From positions 1-64,000 of the forward strand of contig CAJNDS010000684.1 of the NCBI GenBank assembly GCA_905221605.1: a stretch of DNA of 64,000 bases. Direction: 5' to 3'. How positions within the stretch are numbered: position 1 is the first letter of the stretch; each line of letters starts with the position of its first letter. A program made the translations under genes and the position numbers. Origin of the DNA: Symbiodinium natans. Lineage: Eukaryota; Sar; Dinophyceae; Suessiales; Symbiodiniaceae. The notes beneath the pieces are model-generated. The model did no database searches. It worked only from the letters and a program-made list of their open reading frames with translations, and was not told where the DNA came from. This document shows, one piece after another, positions 10,648 to 22,278 of the stretch.

Positions 10648-10820
10648 CTAACCCTAAACCCTAAACCCTAAACCCTAAACCCTAAACCCTAAACCCTAAA
10701 CCCTAAACCCTAAACCCTAAACCCTAAACCCTAAACCCTAAACCCTAAACCCTAAACCCTAAACCCTAAACCCTAAACCCTAACCCTAAACCCTAAACCC
10801 CTAAACCCTAAACCCTAAAC
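10648..10820 (-). repeat. Long CCCTAAA array
   Basis: About 24 heptamers with two one-base slips (CCCTAA and CCCCTAAA) near the high end. Confidence 0.95.
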
Positions 10821-11017
10821 ATCACAGCACGTCCTGATTCTCGAAGCTGAACTTAGATGGAGTTACATATCTAGGTCCCAGAATCACCTTCTGGGCTATG
10901 TCACAACTTTTGTGATAACCTAATTTAATTTCCTTAACAGCAACCACAGACCCAAACCCCAAACCCTAAACCCCACAGCCTAGACCCTAAACCTGAGCCC
11001 CAAAACCCTACAACAAC

Positions 11018-11071
11018 TCTCCCAGAGTCCCCGACGCCGCTGAAGGAGCTAGAGGTCAGGACCATCTCCAA
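11018..11071 (-). CDS. Candidate internal exon
   Basis: Acceptor CAACTCAG|T, donor GGGAGA|GTTGTTG. Exactly 18 codons. Reads LEMVLTSSSFSGVGDSGR. Confidence 0.5.
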
Positions 11072-11099
11072 CTGAGTTGGGATTCTGGGTGTAGGGTTT

Positions 11100-11960
11100 A
11101 GGGTTTAGGGTTTAAGGGTGTTGTAAGGTAGTTATGGGTTGATTTTTGCTTTGGCTTGGAGGTCGCTATGGGTTTGAGAGGGTAAGTTTTGATAGAGAGT
11201 CTGAGGACTTTAAAGGACGCTTCAAGGCGCTGTTTTGGACGCTTTCCAGGCGATTGCCAGGTATGAAGCTAGGGGTTTGGGGGCTTTCGGGTTCTTAATG
11301 TGTGTGTGTGGAGCTTCAAGGGTTGAGGGGTTTCTAGGGCTTCAGGCTGAAGGGTTTGGGGGTCTTTTTTTTTCTTCGGTGGGCTTAGTGGTAAATGGTT
11401 TTGGGCTTTTAGGGTGCTTCAATGGCTTGGTCGTAAAGGTCTGGAGCTTTATGCAAGATGTTGTGGGCGCTTCGTGCTTGAAGGTTGTAGGGTTGGAGGG
11501 TTACGGGTTGAGGGGTTTAGCGAGTTGAGCTGCTTATGGGCCTTTTTAGGGAAGGTGTCAGGGGGTCGTCGCAAGCCCTTGTACGGTTTAGGGATTAGGG
11601 TTCAAGTTTTTTCTGAAGAACAGTTCTTAATCCCGAACATTGCTCCCATCCCATGCGTCACTCTTCTGCGTCCCTAAACTTCTGAGCGCTGGGCCATGGA
11701 TCCCCTCTTGTGCCTGGGGATCGCAAGATGTTTGGCTTCTTTTCCGCCATGGCGTACTTGCCCCTGTCTAGTTTCCTAGCGGAACATTAAGGTTAGTCTG
11801 GAACCCTAAACTTGAAACCTTATGCATAGGCACGCTACTGCCCCAAAGGTGACGCTCGGGCTAGTTGACAAGGACATCGGTTTAGCTCCGGATTGATTGC
11901 CCACCAATGAGCTCAACCCCCTACCCCGCCCACAAGGGGGCCTTTGGAGAACAACCCGCC
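11100..11960. other. Degenerate GGGTTT-rich DNA, no exon found
   Basis: Highly degenerate GGGCTT/GGGTTT words on the plus strand; the plus open frames (e.g. from 11235) are Gly/Phe-rich and track that composition. Confidence 0.5.
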
Positions 11961-12439
11961 GACGACACCCAACAAACCCTAAACCCTAAACCCTAAACCC
12001 TAAACCCTAAACCCTGAACCCTAAATCCCGCAAAAGCCAAGAAGCCTTGCGTCGAACCCCCTGCAACTTCCCCGATAAAAGCGTCGAGCTGTTGAGGGTT
12101 TAGAGCTGACTGAAACTTACTTCTCCTATAGCCAAGGGGAAAAAAGGTTAAACTTTAATATTCCTACCAAATAAGGAAACCCAAAAAGTTTAAAGTTCAA
12201 CTAAAGGCGAAGTAAGGAAAGTCAAAGGCCTTACAAAAATGCAGAGCAACGATGCAGCGTACATGGGGTTTAGGGGGTTCGCGTGTAAGGATTTCTACGT
12301 ATTTACCCAAGGCTTCCCCTCAAAAACCTCTTTTAGCAAATAGAAAGCATACTACGCAACAATGCCCTCCAAACCCCAAACCCCAAACCCCAAACCCCAA
12401 ACCCCAAACCCTAAACCCTAAACCCTAAACCCTAAACTG

Positions 12440-12525
12440 GAAAGCACGCTCAGTGCAGCATCGGATGCCCCTTCTTGCCCTGGCGCGAGCCGCCACGGCT
12501 ACCGAGCGGGGAGTGCCTGGACAAG
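12440..12525 (-). CDS. Candidate exon islet, strand uncertain
   Basis: Minus reading after TTGTCCAG|G gives HSPLGSRGGSRQGKKGHPML and then a stop. Plus reading is fully open (GKHAQCSIGCPFLPWREPPR). Neither has a clear pair of splice sites. Confidence 0.3.
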
Positions 12526-13065
12526 CTTTTCAGGCCACGGGTCGGGTTTAGGGTTTAGGGTTTAGGGTTTAGGGTTTAGGGTTTAGGGTTTAGGGTTTTA
12601 GGGTTTATAGGGTTTACAGGGTTTATTGGGTTTATTGGGTTTAGGGTTTTGGGCGGGCTCAGGGCTTTAGGATCTTAATTAGGGTGTGAATTAGGGTTGT
12701 AATTCGGGTTTTAGGGTTTTAATTAGGGCTGTAGGGTTTCAATTAGGGCTCAGGGTTCGAACATAAAAGCCACCGCACAGGGACCCTTTTTGTTGGGCCA
12801 ACTTTGGGTTCAGAGGGTTTAGGGTTTAGGATTAGGGTTTAGGGTTTAGGGTTTAGGGTTTAGGTATAGGTAGATAATCATGTACCAATGGCCTTTTTGG
12901 GGAAAAGGTTTCAGCTCCCCCCAAACAGTAGATTGTTTGTATGTCCCGAAGCCGGACCTAAAGCAGACCTGAAAGGTCCCGATTAGGTGGCCCTAACCCC
13001 GTCGCCCGAAACCCTAAACCCCAAACCCTAAACCCAAAAAAAGGCTTACGCCCCCGAAAGCTCCC

Positions 13066-13124
13066 TGCGGCTGCGGCACTTCCCGCGAGATCCAAGGCGA
13101 CTGTCGCCCTCCGAGGACGAAAGC
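13066..13124 (-). CDS. Candidate exon
   Basis: Acceptor GCGCCGAG|G; the frame is also open upstream (RNKSEETCAE), so the start may be earlier. Reads AFVLGGRQSPWISREVPQP. Confidence 0.5.
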
Positions 13125-13262
13125 CTCGGCGCAAGTCTCTTCGGACTTGTTGCGAAGGGTTTAGGGTTTAGGGTTTAGGGCTTAGGGTTTAGGGTTTAGG
13201 GTTCAGGGTTTAGGGTTCAGGGTTTAGGGTTTAGGGTTTAGGGTTTGGGTTAGGCTTTAGGG

Positions 13263-13401
13263 TTGTCGCTGGAGCATAATCAGGCTTCATGTGGCGGGAT
13301 GTGCCCAGCGGGAGCTGGCCAGGCTTCTGAGGCTCAGCACGGGCCCGAAGAGGGTCTTCGACCATTGCCCATAAGTGCCAGCCGTTGTTGAGCCCACTAG
13401 T
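13263..13401 (-). CDS. Candidate exon
   Basis: Acceptor CCTTTCAG|A. Reads GLNNGWHLWAMVEDPLRARA, then a Pro/Gln-rich part, ending near PDYAPATT. Donor unresolved before the TTTAGGG array. Confidence 0.5.
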
Positions 13402-13540
13402 CTGAAAGGTACCTTCCGTGCCGGCCCCTAAACACAAAACCCTAAACCCTAAACCCTAAACCCTCAACCCTAAACCCGAATGGATGGGAATGGCCCAAGC
13501 TGGCCGGGTGGAAATGTTTAAACGGTTTAGGGTTTGGGGG

Positions 13541-13606
13541 CGGATCGGTTGCGCCAGCAGGCAGGACTAAGTGCGCCACTTTGAGTCCGTTGCTGCCGTG
13601 CGGCCC
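13541..13606 (-). CDS. Candidate exon
   Basis: Acceptor CCGCCAG|G. Reads GPHGSNGLKVAHLVLPAGAT and then DPPP. Donor unresolved. The frame is also open upstream (GGFKGSRHRQ). Confidence 0.5.
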
Positions 13607-14942
13607 CTGGCGGTGCCGAGAACCCTTGAACCCCCCAAGGCACTTGTGTGCAACACTCCGTTTCGCTTGCCCCTAGAACCCTAAACCCTAAACCCTAAAC
13701 CCTAAACCCTAAACCCTAAACCCTAAACCCTAAACCCTAAACCCTACACTTTTTACCGTGCGCCCTGCAAGGGTTTGCTCACAAATCCTACCCGTGAAAG
13801 AGCCATTACAGAATCTTCTTGTCTAACCGGTTAGGGTTCCTCAAGCGGATGCCCTAAACCCTCGTAAACTCCCAAGTCAACCTTGAGTTTATGGTGTGTG
13901 GTTAAACCCATGCCCAGCCCCACCTCCGGCTGCTTGAGCTGGACGACGGCGGCCTGGTTTCACCAAGGCGTTCGCGTCTCGGAGGGCGACCCTGCACACC
14001 TTCTACCCCCCCCCCCCCCTCAGTACCCAAAACCCTGAATCCTAAACCCCAAACCCGAAACCCGAAACCTAATCTCAAATCTCTAACGCTAAACCCTAAA
14101 CCCTAAACCCTAAAACCTAAACCCTAAACCCTAAACCCTAATTGCTTAACAGAAGGTCTATGCGCTTAGGGTTAAGGGTTTAGGGTTTAGGGTTGGGGTG
14201 TTAGGGTTTTAGGATTTCGCCACCCTCCATCTGCTGCTCCAAACGAAGCAAAAACAAGGGTACCCGAAGATCCAAAAACCCTAAGAGCCTCAACCCCCCC
14301 AAAAGCCCGCAAAGCCTTATTGCCCAGTGGCTTAGGGTCTAAGGCATCATGGCTCGAGAGGCTTAGGGTTTTAATGTTTAAGAGGTTTAGGGCTTTGAGG
14401 GTTTAGGGCTAGGGCGGGGGGGGGGGGGGGGTTAAATGTTGAAGAGTTTAGGGTTTTGAGGGTTTCGGGCCGGGGGGGGGGGGGGGGGGGGGAAGGGCCT
14501 TACAGAACCCTGTGGCTCAACATTCTTACGGCTTAGCAAGGGCCAAAAGAAGGGGACTCCTTATATACCCCTTACATACCCTATACAACAGAAAACTACC
14601 CTCAGAAACATGCCCAACTCCCCTGCTTCCTTATGGGGAAACGGAACCTGGGGTCCGCACTTCTTGTCAATCTTGGGCTTCTCCTGAGCCCAGATAGGGG
14701 AGAGGGGCCCGTAAACCCTAAACCCCCAAAACTTGGGCGCGGGGGGGTGGCTTCAGGGTTCAGGGTTTCTGTAGGGCCCAGGGTATGGTATAGGCTTTGT
14801 TGGTCTGGGGTTTACGGAACCCTAAACCCTAAACCCTTAAGTGGGGGGTTTATCGTCCGATCTCAAAGCTCTGATTCCACTTGTGGGTTCTTGTTGTCAT
14901 GCAGTGGGTACCCTCCCAGCAAACAATACTCCCGGGAAAGTT

Positions 14943-15045
14943 GGGTTTAGGGTTTAGGGTTTAGGGTTTAGGGTTTAGGGTTTAGGGTTTAGGGTTTAGG
15001 GTTTAGGGTTTAGGGTTTAGGGTTTAGGGTTTAGGGTTTAGGGTT
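14943..15045 (+). repeat. Long TTTAGGG array
   Basis: About 14 perfect heptamers. Confidence 0.95.
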
Positions 15046-15446
15046 GCAATTATGGTCATTCTAAGGACTTTGTTTAATGGCTCCTCAAACCAACTGTGGG
15101 TTTCATTTGAAGATACCGACATTGCCACCCCAAGTTCGAGAACTGACTATCCATGAGTGGGGCTGGTCTACATTAGGGTCGCTTCTGAAGGACCCTTCAG
15201 GAAGGGAAGTACAACAGGCGCCTCCAAGGGGCCCGAATATCGAGCAGTCACCCATGTGTAGGCTTCGCGGACCCCTAAACCCTAAACCCTAAACCCTAAA
15301 ACCTAAAACCTATCTCTTGTGCGGACCACGGGTTTTGAGGGTCTTGACGATTTCCGGCGTGGGATGCCCACCCTAAACGCCCTAAACCCGAAAACCCCGA
15401 AATAGAAGCTCCGAGCTTGGCGGGAGGCAAGGTTCACAGAAAAAAA

Positions 15447-15588
15447 GGGTTTAGGGTTTAGGGTTAGGGTTTAGGGTTTAGGGTTTAGGGTTTAGGGTTT
15501 AGGGTTTAGGGTTTAGGGTTTAGGGTTTAGGGTTTAGGGTTTAGGGTTTAGGGTTTAGGGTATCGGGTTTAGGGTTTAGGGTTTAGGG
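15447..15588 (+). repeat. Long TTTAGGG array
   Basis: About 20 heptamers with one slipped unit near the start and one TATCGGG variant. Confidence 0.95.
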
Positions 15589-15659
15589 GGGCCTCCTTCT
15601 TTTACACGGGAATTGTGGGTAGTGTGTACTCCACCAACCCTAGCCTTTAAGCCCTAAAC

Positions 15660-15768
15660 TTTGGGATGCTCCCCCTTATACTAACAGCCCTTAAAGAGCC
15701 TTCTAGTACCCCCTATTACCTATTATAGTCCCTATTAAGGACAGGTCATATCAGGGGGAACATCCCAA
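15660..15768. mobile_element. Family P2 copy
   Basis: TTTGGGATGCTCCCCCTTAT to CAGGGGGAACATCCCAA; arms diverged in the middle. Confidence 0.75.
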
Positions 15769-15926
15769 CGTAACCCCCATACAAGCATCGCAAGATGGTA
15801 CCTAGACTCCTGCTGAATCTGCTGTTTGCTTAAACCCTAAACCCTAAACCCTAAACCCTAAACCCTAAACCCCAAACCCTAAACCCTAATTAATAATTGT
15901 AGTAATACAGAAGTTTGGGCAAGTTC

Positions 15927-16011
15927 CGGCTCGAGCCAGCGCCTGCTGAGCAGCGGCTGCAGCCGCAGCCTCCTGCATCTCCTTCTCTTGCTGCTTTCTC
16001 TGCTTCCTCTC
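15927..16011 (-). CDS. Candidate exon, Gln/Glu/Lys coiled segment with Ala run
   Basis: Acceptor CAACAG|G; exon end GAGCCG|GAACTT is uncertain. Begins ERKQRKQQEKEMQEAAAAAA. The upstream in-frame bases (KEEQQ) suggest the exon could start earlier. A highly charged helix is likely. Confidence 0.55.
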
Positions 16012-16026
16012 CTGTTGTTCTTCTTT

Positions 16027-16188
16027 TGGGTTCAGGGTTTAGGGTTTAGGGTTAGGGTTTAGGGTTTAGGGTTTAGGGTTTAGGGTTTAGGGTTTAGGGT
16101 TTAGGGTTTAGGGTTTAGGGTTTAGGGTTTAGGGTTTAGGGTTTAGGGTTTAGGGTTTAGGGTTTAGGGTTTAGGGTTTAGGGTTTTG
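16027..16188 (+). repeat. Long TTTAGGG array
   Basis: About 23 heptamers with one six-base slip; lies immediately upstream (gene sense) of the Gln/Glu-rich exon at 15927-16011. Confidence 0.95.
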
Positions 16189-16377
16189 GGATTGAGGTTT
16201 TCTGTAAGGGCTTTCCGTAAGGGCTTGGACTTTAGGGTTTAGGGCTGAGGATTTCAGGCGTTACCGGAGCACCTACGGGGCCGGCTTAAGATTAGGTCTT
16301 TGTGAATTGACAGGGTTTAGGGTTTAGGGTTTAGGGTTTTAGGGTTTTAGGGTTTAGGGTTTAGGGTTTGAAGGTCT

Positions 16378-16452
16378 CGCAGGCGCCTGTCGCACAGCCT
16401 CTTTCTTCGCCTCAAGCTTCACAGCTTTCTTGACCTGCGACATGGCTCTGGG
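16378..16452 (-). CDS. Candidate exon, Lys/Ala-rich
   Basis: Acceptor CGAAAG|C; donor unresolved, low end approximate. Reads MSQVKKAVKLEAKKEAVRQA, preceded in frame by KPRA. The Met could be an internal residue or a start codon. Confidence 0.45.
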
Positions 16453-16556
16453 CTTTCGATCGCTTCTTTCGGAAACAACAATAACGCTAAGCCGTAGAAC
16501 CGAGAAACCGAACCTGGGACCCTAAACCTGAACACTAATATTGTAGCCGTGCAAAA

Positions 16557-16587
<31 letters not shown>

Positions 16588-17063
16588 TGCTTCAACTGAG
16601 AAAGTCGCTACCCACACATGCGGACGACAGCTTTCTTCCCAGAGCAATAATTCAGGGTTTAGAGCAATAATTCAGGGTTTAGGGGTCAAGGTTTAGGGTT
16701 TAGGTAAGCCCGAAACCCAAGACAGAGGGCAGCTGAGAGGAAAGACAAAAGCAGTGCGCCATTCAATAGCCAACAAAAACCCTTCGCGACGTATGCCGCC
16801 ACCTCCACCCCCGGGTGCGTTGGGGTGCCATTCTCAGAAAGTAGTTCCTGCCGCTGCCCGCGCCCTTAACCGTAAATCCTTCCCCACCCCTCCCGGCCAC
16901 AAAAAGAGAACAGTCTCCACCGGAAGTCCTAAGAGTTGTGACCGGCTTTTGCATATGAAAGCTTTGGGGCTTCACGCGTGGGCTGCGGGTAGGGTTCACG
17001 GTTCACGGCTTCACGGCATATGGTTTAGGGTGTAGAGGCTTTATAGGGTCTACAAGAGGTCAC

Positions 17064-17116
17064 CCGGTTGCCTCCTTCCGGATCTCTTGCTGCGACGGCG
17101 GGTGGCCAGTTGCGAC
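17064..17116 (-). CDS. Candidate internal exon, P[ST]xxE[IV] motif
   Basis: Acceptor CTGCAG|G, donor ACCGG|GTGACC. 53 nt: 17 codons plus 2. Reads VATGHPPSQQEIRKEAT. Confidence 0.55.
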
Positions 17117-17173
17117 CTGCAGCAGAGAACGGGAGGTTCTTGTTGGAGGTCATTGGAAGTAGAACCATGAGGA

Positions 17174-17282
17174 GGTTTAGGGTTTAGGGTTTAGGGTTTA
17201 GGGCTTAGGGTTTAGGGTTTAGGGTTTAGGGTTTAGGGTTTAGGGTTTAGGGTTTAGGGTTTAGGGTTTTGGGGTTTAGGGT
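17174..17282 (+). repeat. TTTAGGG array
   Basis: About 15 heptamers with one GCTTAGG variant. Confidence 0.9.
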
Positions 17283-18152
17283 TGAAGAGGCTGACCTACA
17301 CCAATCCTCTGCTCTTCAGGGTGCTTGAAGCGATTCCATCCAGGGCCGCCTAACCCTAAGGCCCAAACCCCGAACCCGAAACCTCAACCCTAAATGGGGG
17401 GGAGAGATTCCTCATTCCGAATCCCTGAACCCCCTTAAGCCTAAACAGGATCCCAAAGATTACCCTGGGGGTTTGATTGGGGACTTTGAAAGATCCTTCA
17501 ATGGAATGATATAGGTGCCATGTGAGGCGTTTGTGTTTCAGGGAACCCCTGACAGGGTTCCAATCTTGGGGGGGAAGAGTTTGTCCACTCCCGAATTAAA
17601 CCGTAAACCCTGCACACCCTAAACCCTGCACACCCTAAACCCTAAACCCTAAAACCCTAAAACCCTAAACCCTAAACCCAAAACCCTAAACCCTAAACCC
17701 TATCTAAGCTGACGGTCGCAAGGGTAAGAGGAGCAACCGTAGCCGTACTAGAAGTAGCAAACGTAAACGTAAGTGAACGATGTAGAAAGAATACGGTGCA
17801 ATGGTAGCCGGAGAAATCAGAATGGCCGTGAGAGAGTGATACTGATAATCATAATCATATTCATTATCTGAAGATACTGCAAAGTAATTGATGAAAGCTC
17901 ATGATTAAATGGCCTTAAAAGACACAAAAGAACAATACTACAAGTACCGCTAACATATGAAGACAAAAAGGCAATCATAAAAAAGAAGTGTGTGTGGCAG
18001 TAACATATTAATAGCATAAACGGCAATGAAACAGAACAACATGACACATAAAGAAGAAAGCCCCAGGCCCTGAACAAAGTAGCTAAACCCTAAACCCTAA
18101 ACCCTAAACCCTAAACCCCAAAAGAGACAAGCTTGGAAGGCGAAGAGGACAC

Positions 18153-18215
18153 TTCTGGGCCTCGATCTTCTTTCTGGCCACCTCCCCACGGGTCGGCGCC
18201 CGACCCAGCTCGAGC
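18153..18215 (-). CDS. Candidate internal exon, P[ST]xxE[IV] motif
   Basis: Acceptor GCGAG|G behind a T/C tract, donor CAGAA|GTGTCC. 63 nt. Reads LELGRAPTRGEVARKKIEAQ. Confidence 0.55.
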
Positions 18216-18622
18216 CTCGCGACCGGGAAAAAAAGGCTTTTGGGGTTTAGGGTTTAGGAGTCGGGTTTAGGGTTTGGGGCCTAGGGTTAGGGGATTTTGG
18301 GATCTAGGATTTGGGTTTAGGGCTTAGGATCAGGATGTGGGTGTAGGGTTTAGGGTTTGGGCTTTAGGTTTTGGGGGTTTGCGGTTTGGGTTGAAAAGTT
18401 TAGGTGCGAGTGCAGCCGAGACGCTTCAAAAAAAGAACGAGCATTCGCGAGAAAAATATAGGGCGATTATAGTAACCACTTCAAACCCCAAGCCCCAAGC
18501 CCCAAGCCCCAAGCCCTAAGCCCAAAGCCCTAAACCCCAAACCCTGCCCCCTGTATAAACGCTAAACCCTAAACCCTAAACCCTCAACCCTGAACCCTAA
18601 ACCCAAAACCCTAAACCCCAAC

Positions 18623-18719
18623 CAGCTCCGAATCGGACAAAAAACGCAAGCACGCCCGTCCTGAGCTCCTCAGTGGCCACCTGGGTTTTGGCCGCTTCCT
18701 CCTTCTCTTTCTTGGTGAC
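18623..18719 (-). CDS. Candidate internal exon, Lys/Glu-rich
   Basis: Acceptor GTTAAG|G, donor AGCTG|GTTGGGG (an earlier GA donor after CTCAG is possible). 97 nt: 32 codons plus 1. Begins VTKKEKEEAAKTQVATEELR, a probable charged helix. Confidence 0.55.
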
Positions 18720-18833
18720 CTTAACTTGAATAGGGTTTAGGGTTTAGGGTTTGGGGTTTGGAGTTTAGGATTTAGGGTTTAGGGGTTCCGGGTTTAGGGT
18801 TTAGGGTTTCGGGTTTAGGGTTTCCGGTCCCAC

Positions 18834-18867
18834 AAATTGCAGTCGCGTGGCTTTGCTCGGAGGTGGC
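18834..18867 (-). CDS. Candidate short exon
   Basis: Acceptor AGCGCAG|G, donor AATTT|GTGGGACC. 34 nt: 11 codons plus 1. Reads ATSEQSHATAI. Confidence 0.35.
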
Positions 18868-19247
18868 CTGCGCTAAGTCGCGTGGAGCGGACGGGTGAGG
18901 GATTCCTTGGGGTTAGGGCTTAGGGGTTTTAGGGATTAGGGTGTAGAGTTTAGGGATCAGGGGGTTAGGGTTTAGGGATTTAGGTTTATGTTTAGGGTTT
19001 CGAGGTTTAGGGCTTTAGGGATTAGGTTTTAGGGCTTCATTGGAGTTTTCGCAACAGGTTCAGGGTGGGGGGATTAGGGTTTATGTTTAGGGTTTTGGGT
19101 TTGGGTTTCGGGATTAGGGTTTAACAGGGCTGGGGGTTGATTGGGGCAATAAACCCGAGGGTGCAGGGATCAAGTGTTGTGCATTTGTGTCTAGCGAAGA
19201 GCGGCTACATGCCAAGCGGCTGGGAACTTCGTACTAGTGTTACAAGC

Positions 19248-19289
19248 CCTTGGCAGCATGCTCTACCGTAGAACGGTCGAGCATGCAGC
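19248..19289 (-). CDS. Candidate internal exon with GC donor
   Basis: Acceptor TTTCGAG|G, donor AAGG|GCTTGT. 42 nt. Reads CMLDRSTVEHAAK. The GCATGCTCGACC/GGTCGAGCATGC inverted repeat lies within it, and other frames are partly open. Confidence 0.35.
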
Positions 19290-19834
19290 CTCGAAACAAC
19301 CCTAAACCCTAAACCCTAAACCCTAAACCCTAAACCCTAAACCCTAAACCCTAAACCCTAAAAAAAACGAGAAACATCATACTAACCTGGAGAACCCTGG
19401 GCCCCCAACACCGAGCCCGTAGAGTTTCTGAAGAGTAGGTCTAGATTCTCAAAGCATCCCCTCCCACCCCACACACACACACACCAGACACACCAGACCA
19501 CCACCAGGTGTGTGCGGTAGGAAACCCTGAGCCCTAAACCCTAAACCCTAAACCCTAAACCTTAAACTCTTAACCCTAAATCTTAAACCCTATTTATACG
19601 GCACTCTCATGCCTAAAACCCTGCAGCCCTTGAAAAAACCCTAAAGCAGGAGAGCCTTTCTAGGTCGCAGGGGACTCATAGGATGCCCTTCCGGTTTTGG
19701 GGCCTTAGGATTTAGGAGGGGTCTACGAGGTAACCCCGCCCCTCCAAAAACACAAACAAAGGCCGACTCTGTGTCCTAAACCCCTAAACCTCCCCAAACC
19801 TCAACCCTCAACCCTCAACCCTTAAACCCGAAAC

Positions 19835-19894
19835 CCCCTGAGGCATGGGCACAATGCCGGCGACCTTCGCCTCGGACTTGGCCACTTTCTTTAC
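19835..19894 (-). CDS. Candidate internal exon, Lys-rich
   Basis: Acceptor GGCGTCAG|G, donor CAGGGG|GTTTCGG. Exactly 20 codons. Reads VKKVAKSEAKVAGIVPMPQG. Confidence 0.55.
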
Positions 19895-20253
19895 CTGACG
19901 CCCGGCACGACAAAGTTCTAGGGTTTAGGGTTTAGGGTTTAGAAGGGTTTCAGGGTTTAGGGGTTCAAGTTGTTCGGCTTTCTGTGGGGATTGAGGGTTT
20001 AGGGTTTTCGGATTTCCGGAAGGGAAGAAGGGAGGCTGGGTTTGCGCATTTTTGGGGGTTGGGAGGGTCTGGGTGTTCAGGGTCAGGCTTACGGGAGTTT
20101 GGAGAAAGGGCTTTGTGCGGACCTAAACCCTAAACCCTAAACCCTAAACCCTAAACCCATTTATGTGGTTCCATGACTTGTTTTCGTATATAGATGGGGT
20201 TTAAGGCGTCGGGCTTTTTGAGTTCGGGATGGTGCAGGGACGGAGCCCCAAAC

Positions 20254-20334
20254 CTTAGAGAAATCGGGGCCTTGCTGTTTGTTGAGGGGTTTAGGGGGAT
20301 CAGCGGCCTTCGGGATCATCTGCTTTTGCGGCTC
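20254..20334 (-). CDS. Candidate internal exon, Lys/Pro-rich
   Basis: Acceptor AACCTAG|G, donor TCTAAG|GTTTGGGG. Exactly 27 codons. Reads EPQKQMIPKAADPPKPLNKQ and ends DFSK. The intron start GTTTGGGG is a variant heptamer. Confidence 0.6.
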
Positions 20335-21068
20335 CTAGGTTCTGATGGGTTTTGAAACGCATAGAAGCTTAGGGGTTTTGGGATTCCAAGTTCGGTACCA
20401 CCCTAAACCCTAAACCCTAAACCCTAAACCCTAAACCCTAAACCCTAAACAGGGGCCGGTCGGATTTAGGGATGAGGGTTTTGGGGGATTAAACCGGACG
20501 TTATGCCCTGAGCCGACCCCAAGGAAACTCGGTGATGGGGGTAAGCATGAATGCCAGAGGATGTCAAACAAGCTGTGCTGGAGCAGGTTGCCGCCGCTTT
20601 TCCCTCCCCCTCAACCCGCCCCCCCAAATAAAAAACCTGCAGGACAAATCCAGCCTCCAGCAAATACTAGGTATTATATAGAAAAGGGGACTACTCCCCT
20701 TGCTTCCCATAACCTTCCCTAGGCCTAGTTCCTGGGCCCCACGAAGTGGGCATGGGGGGTGGTTCAGGGAACCCTAAACCCTAGAAGAGAAGCCCTGACA
20801 TGCTCCGGAGAATCCCAGCTTTAGAGCAATTTCTGAAGTGTAAAAGCCATGCGGAGCCGAAACCAAAGTCCCTTACGCCCTCCAAAACTTATGGAGTTGT
20901 TCAGGGAGGGGGGTTGTCAACGGGGGGTTCAAGGGAGGTTCAAGGAGGGTATGTAACCCAAGGTTCCCTGGTACTCCCCAGGACTTTTTAAGGCTGCCTA
21001 AGCTTTCCTAAGGTTCCCGAGGTACCTTCCCCAGATGAACCCCCTCCCTCGAGAGCCCTATAGCAAAC

Positions 21069-21122
21069 CATGCGCACCTCCTTCTTGATCTCCTTTGCGG
21101 TGGGCTGCGCGCCGGTGGCTTC
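21069..21122 (-). CDS. Candidate internal exon, P[ST]xxE[IV] motif
   Basis: Acceptor CCACAG|G, donor ATG|GTTTGC. Exactly 18 codons. Reads EATGAQPTAKEIKKEVRM, close to the exon at 17064 (VATGHPPSQQEIRKEAT), as expected for duplicated exons. Confidence 0.6.
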
Positions 21123-21479
21123 CTGTGGTAAAACATGAGAATCATCAGTGCCGCACCCGAAACTTTCAAAACCGCAAAAACCGAAAACAAAACCTTAAAC
21201 CCCGAGGCCCTCAAAAAACCTAACCTCAACTTAAAAAGCTGAACCCTTGTAAACATAACCACGCCCTAAACTTCAAACCTGAACCCTGAAACATCCCCCC
21301 AAACCCCCAAACCGTGAACCCCAAACCCCGAACCCCAAACCTTAAACCATAAACCCTAAACCCAAACCATAAACCCTTAACCTCAAACCCTAAACCCTAC
21401 AACCCAAACCATTAACCGTAAACCATAAACCCCAAACCCTAAACCCCAAAGCCTAAACAAAGCCTGCCATGCCCTACAC

Positions 21480-21633
21480 TTCCACAGGCCGGAGCTCGTA
21501 TCGGAAGAATCAGATGAGTCGTCAGACTCGCTGCTTGACGAGTCTGACTCGTCAGCTCCGGCCCCAAATACAGGGGTGCGATGCACGTAGGTCACCGGCT
21601 TGTACATGGTCATCACGGCATAATGCGAGAGTC
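21480..21633 (-). CDS. Candidate exon, Ser/Asp-rich
   Basis: Acceptor GCGAG|G, donor GGAA|GTGTAGGG. 154 nt open frame beginning LSHYAVMTMYKPV and containing ADESDSSSSESDDSSDSSDT. The Ser/Asp run is typical of CK2-type phosphorylated disordered segments (inference). The plus strand is also open, because SD codons reverse to SD codons here. Confidence 0.45.
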
Positions 21634-22278
21634 CTCGCGTAAAAAAAGGGGTTTGTAAGGCCTGGCGCTCGCCCTGGCATCCGAGGCCTTAAGCTTAGGT
21701 TTAGGGTTTCGGGTTTTAAGGCCCAGCGTTGATAGCCCTACTAAAGGATTGGGTACCTGACTCCCTACTTGCGTGCTTTGGGGCCAAGGAAGGCTTGTGT
21801 CCCTGCCGCCGTGGACTAACCCCTAAACCCTAAACCAGACAAGAGTGCCGAGATGAAGGAAACCGTCCACGTGCCGGACTCTGCGTCGAGGCACACGAAA
21901 CAGTCGAAAAGTTCAAGCCTTCCCCTCCAACCCAGAACCCAAAACCCCTGACCCCTGAATCCAAGGGTTTGGGGTTTAGAGTTTGTTTCCTTAAGGACAC
22001 CGAGCTGCCACCGCCTTGGCGCAATGCTTCCAGCAAAATCATGAATGTGCGAAACCGCAAAGCCACACCCTGAACCCCTACAAGCCAAACCATCTCCCCC
22101 CCCCCCCCACCCCAACAAAAAAAAACAAAAAACTAAACAAAAACCCTAAAACTCAAGGCCCTCAAGACCCCAACTCAATCCTCTCCCTAAACCCTAAACC
22201 CTAGACCCTAAACCCCAAACCCTAAACCCTACACTCTAAACCCGAAACCCTAAACCCGCCCCTCGTCTCCCTTCCCAC

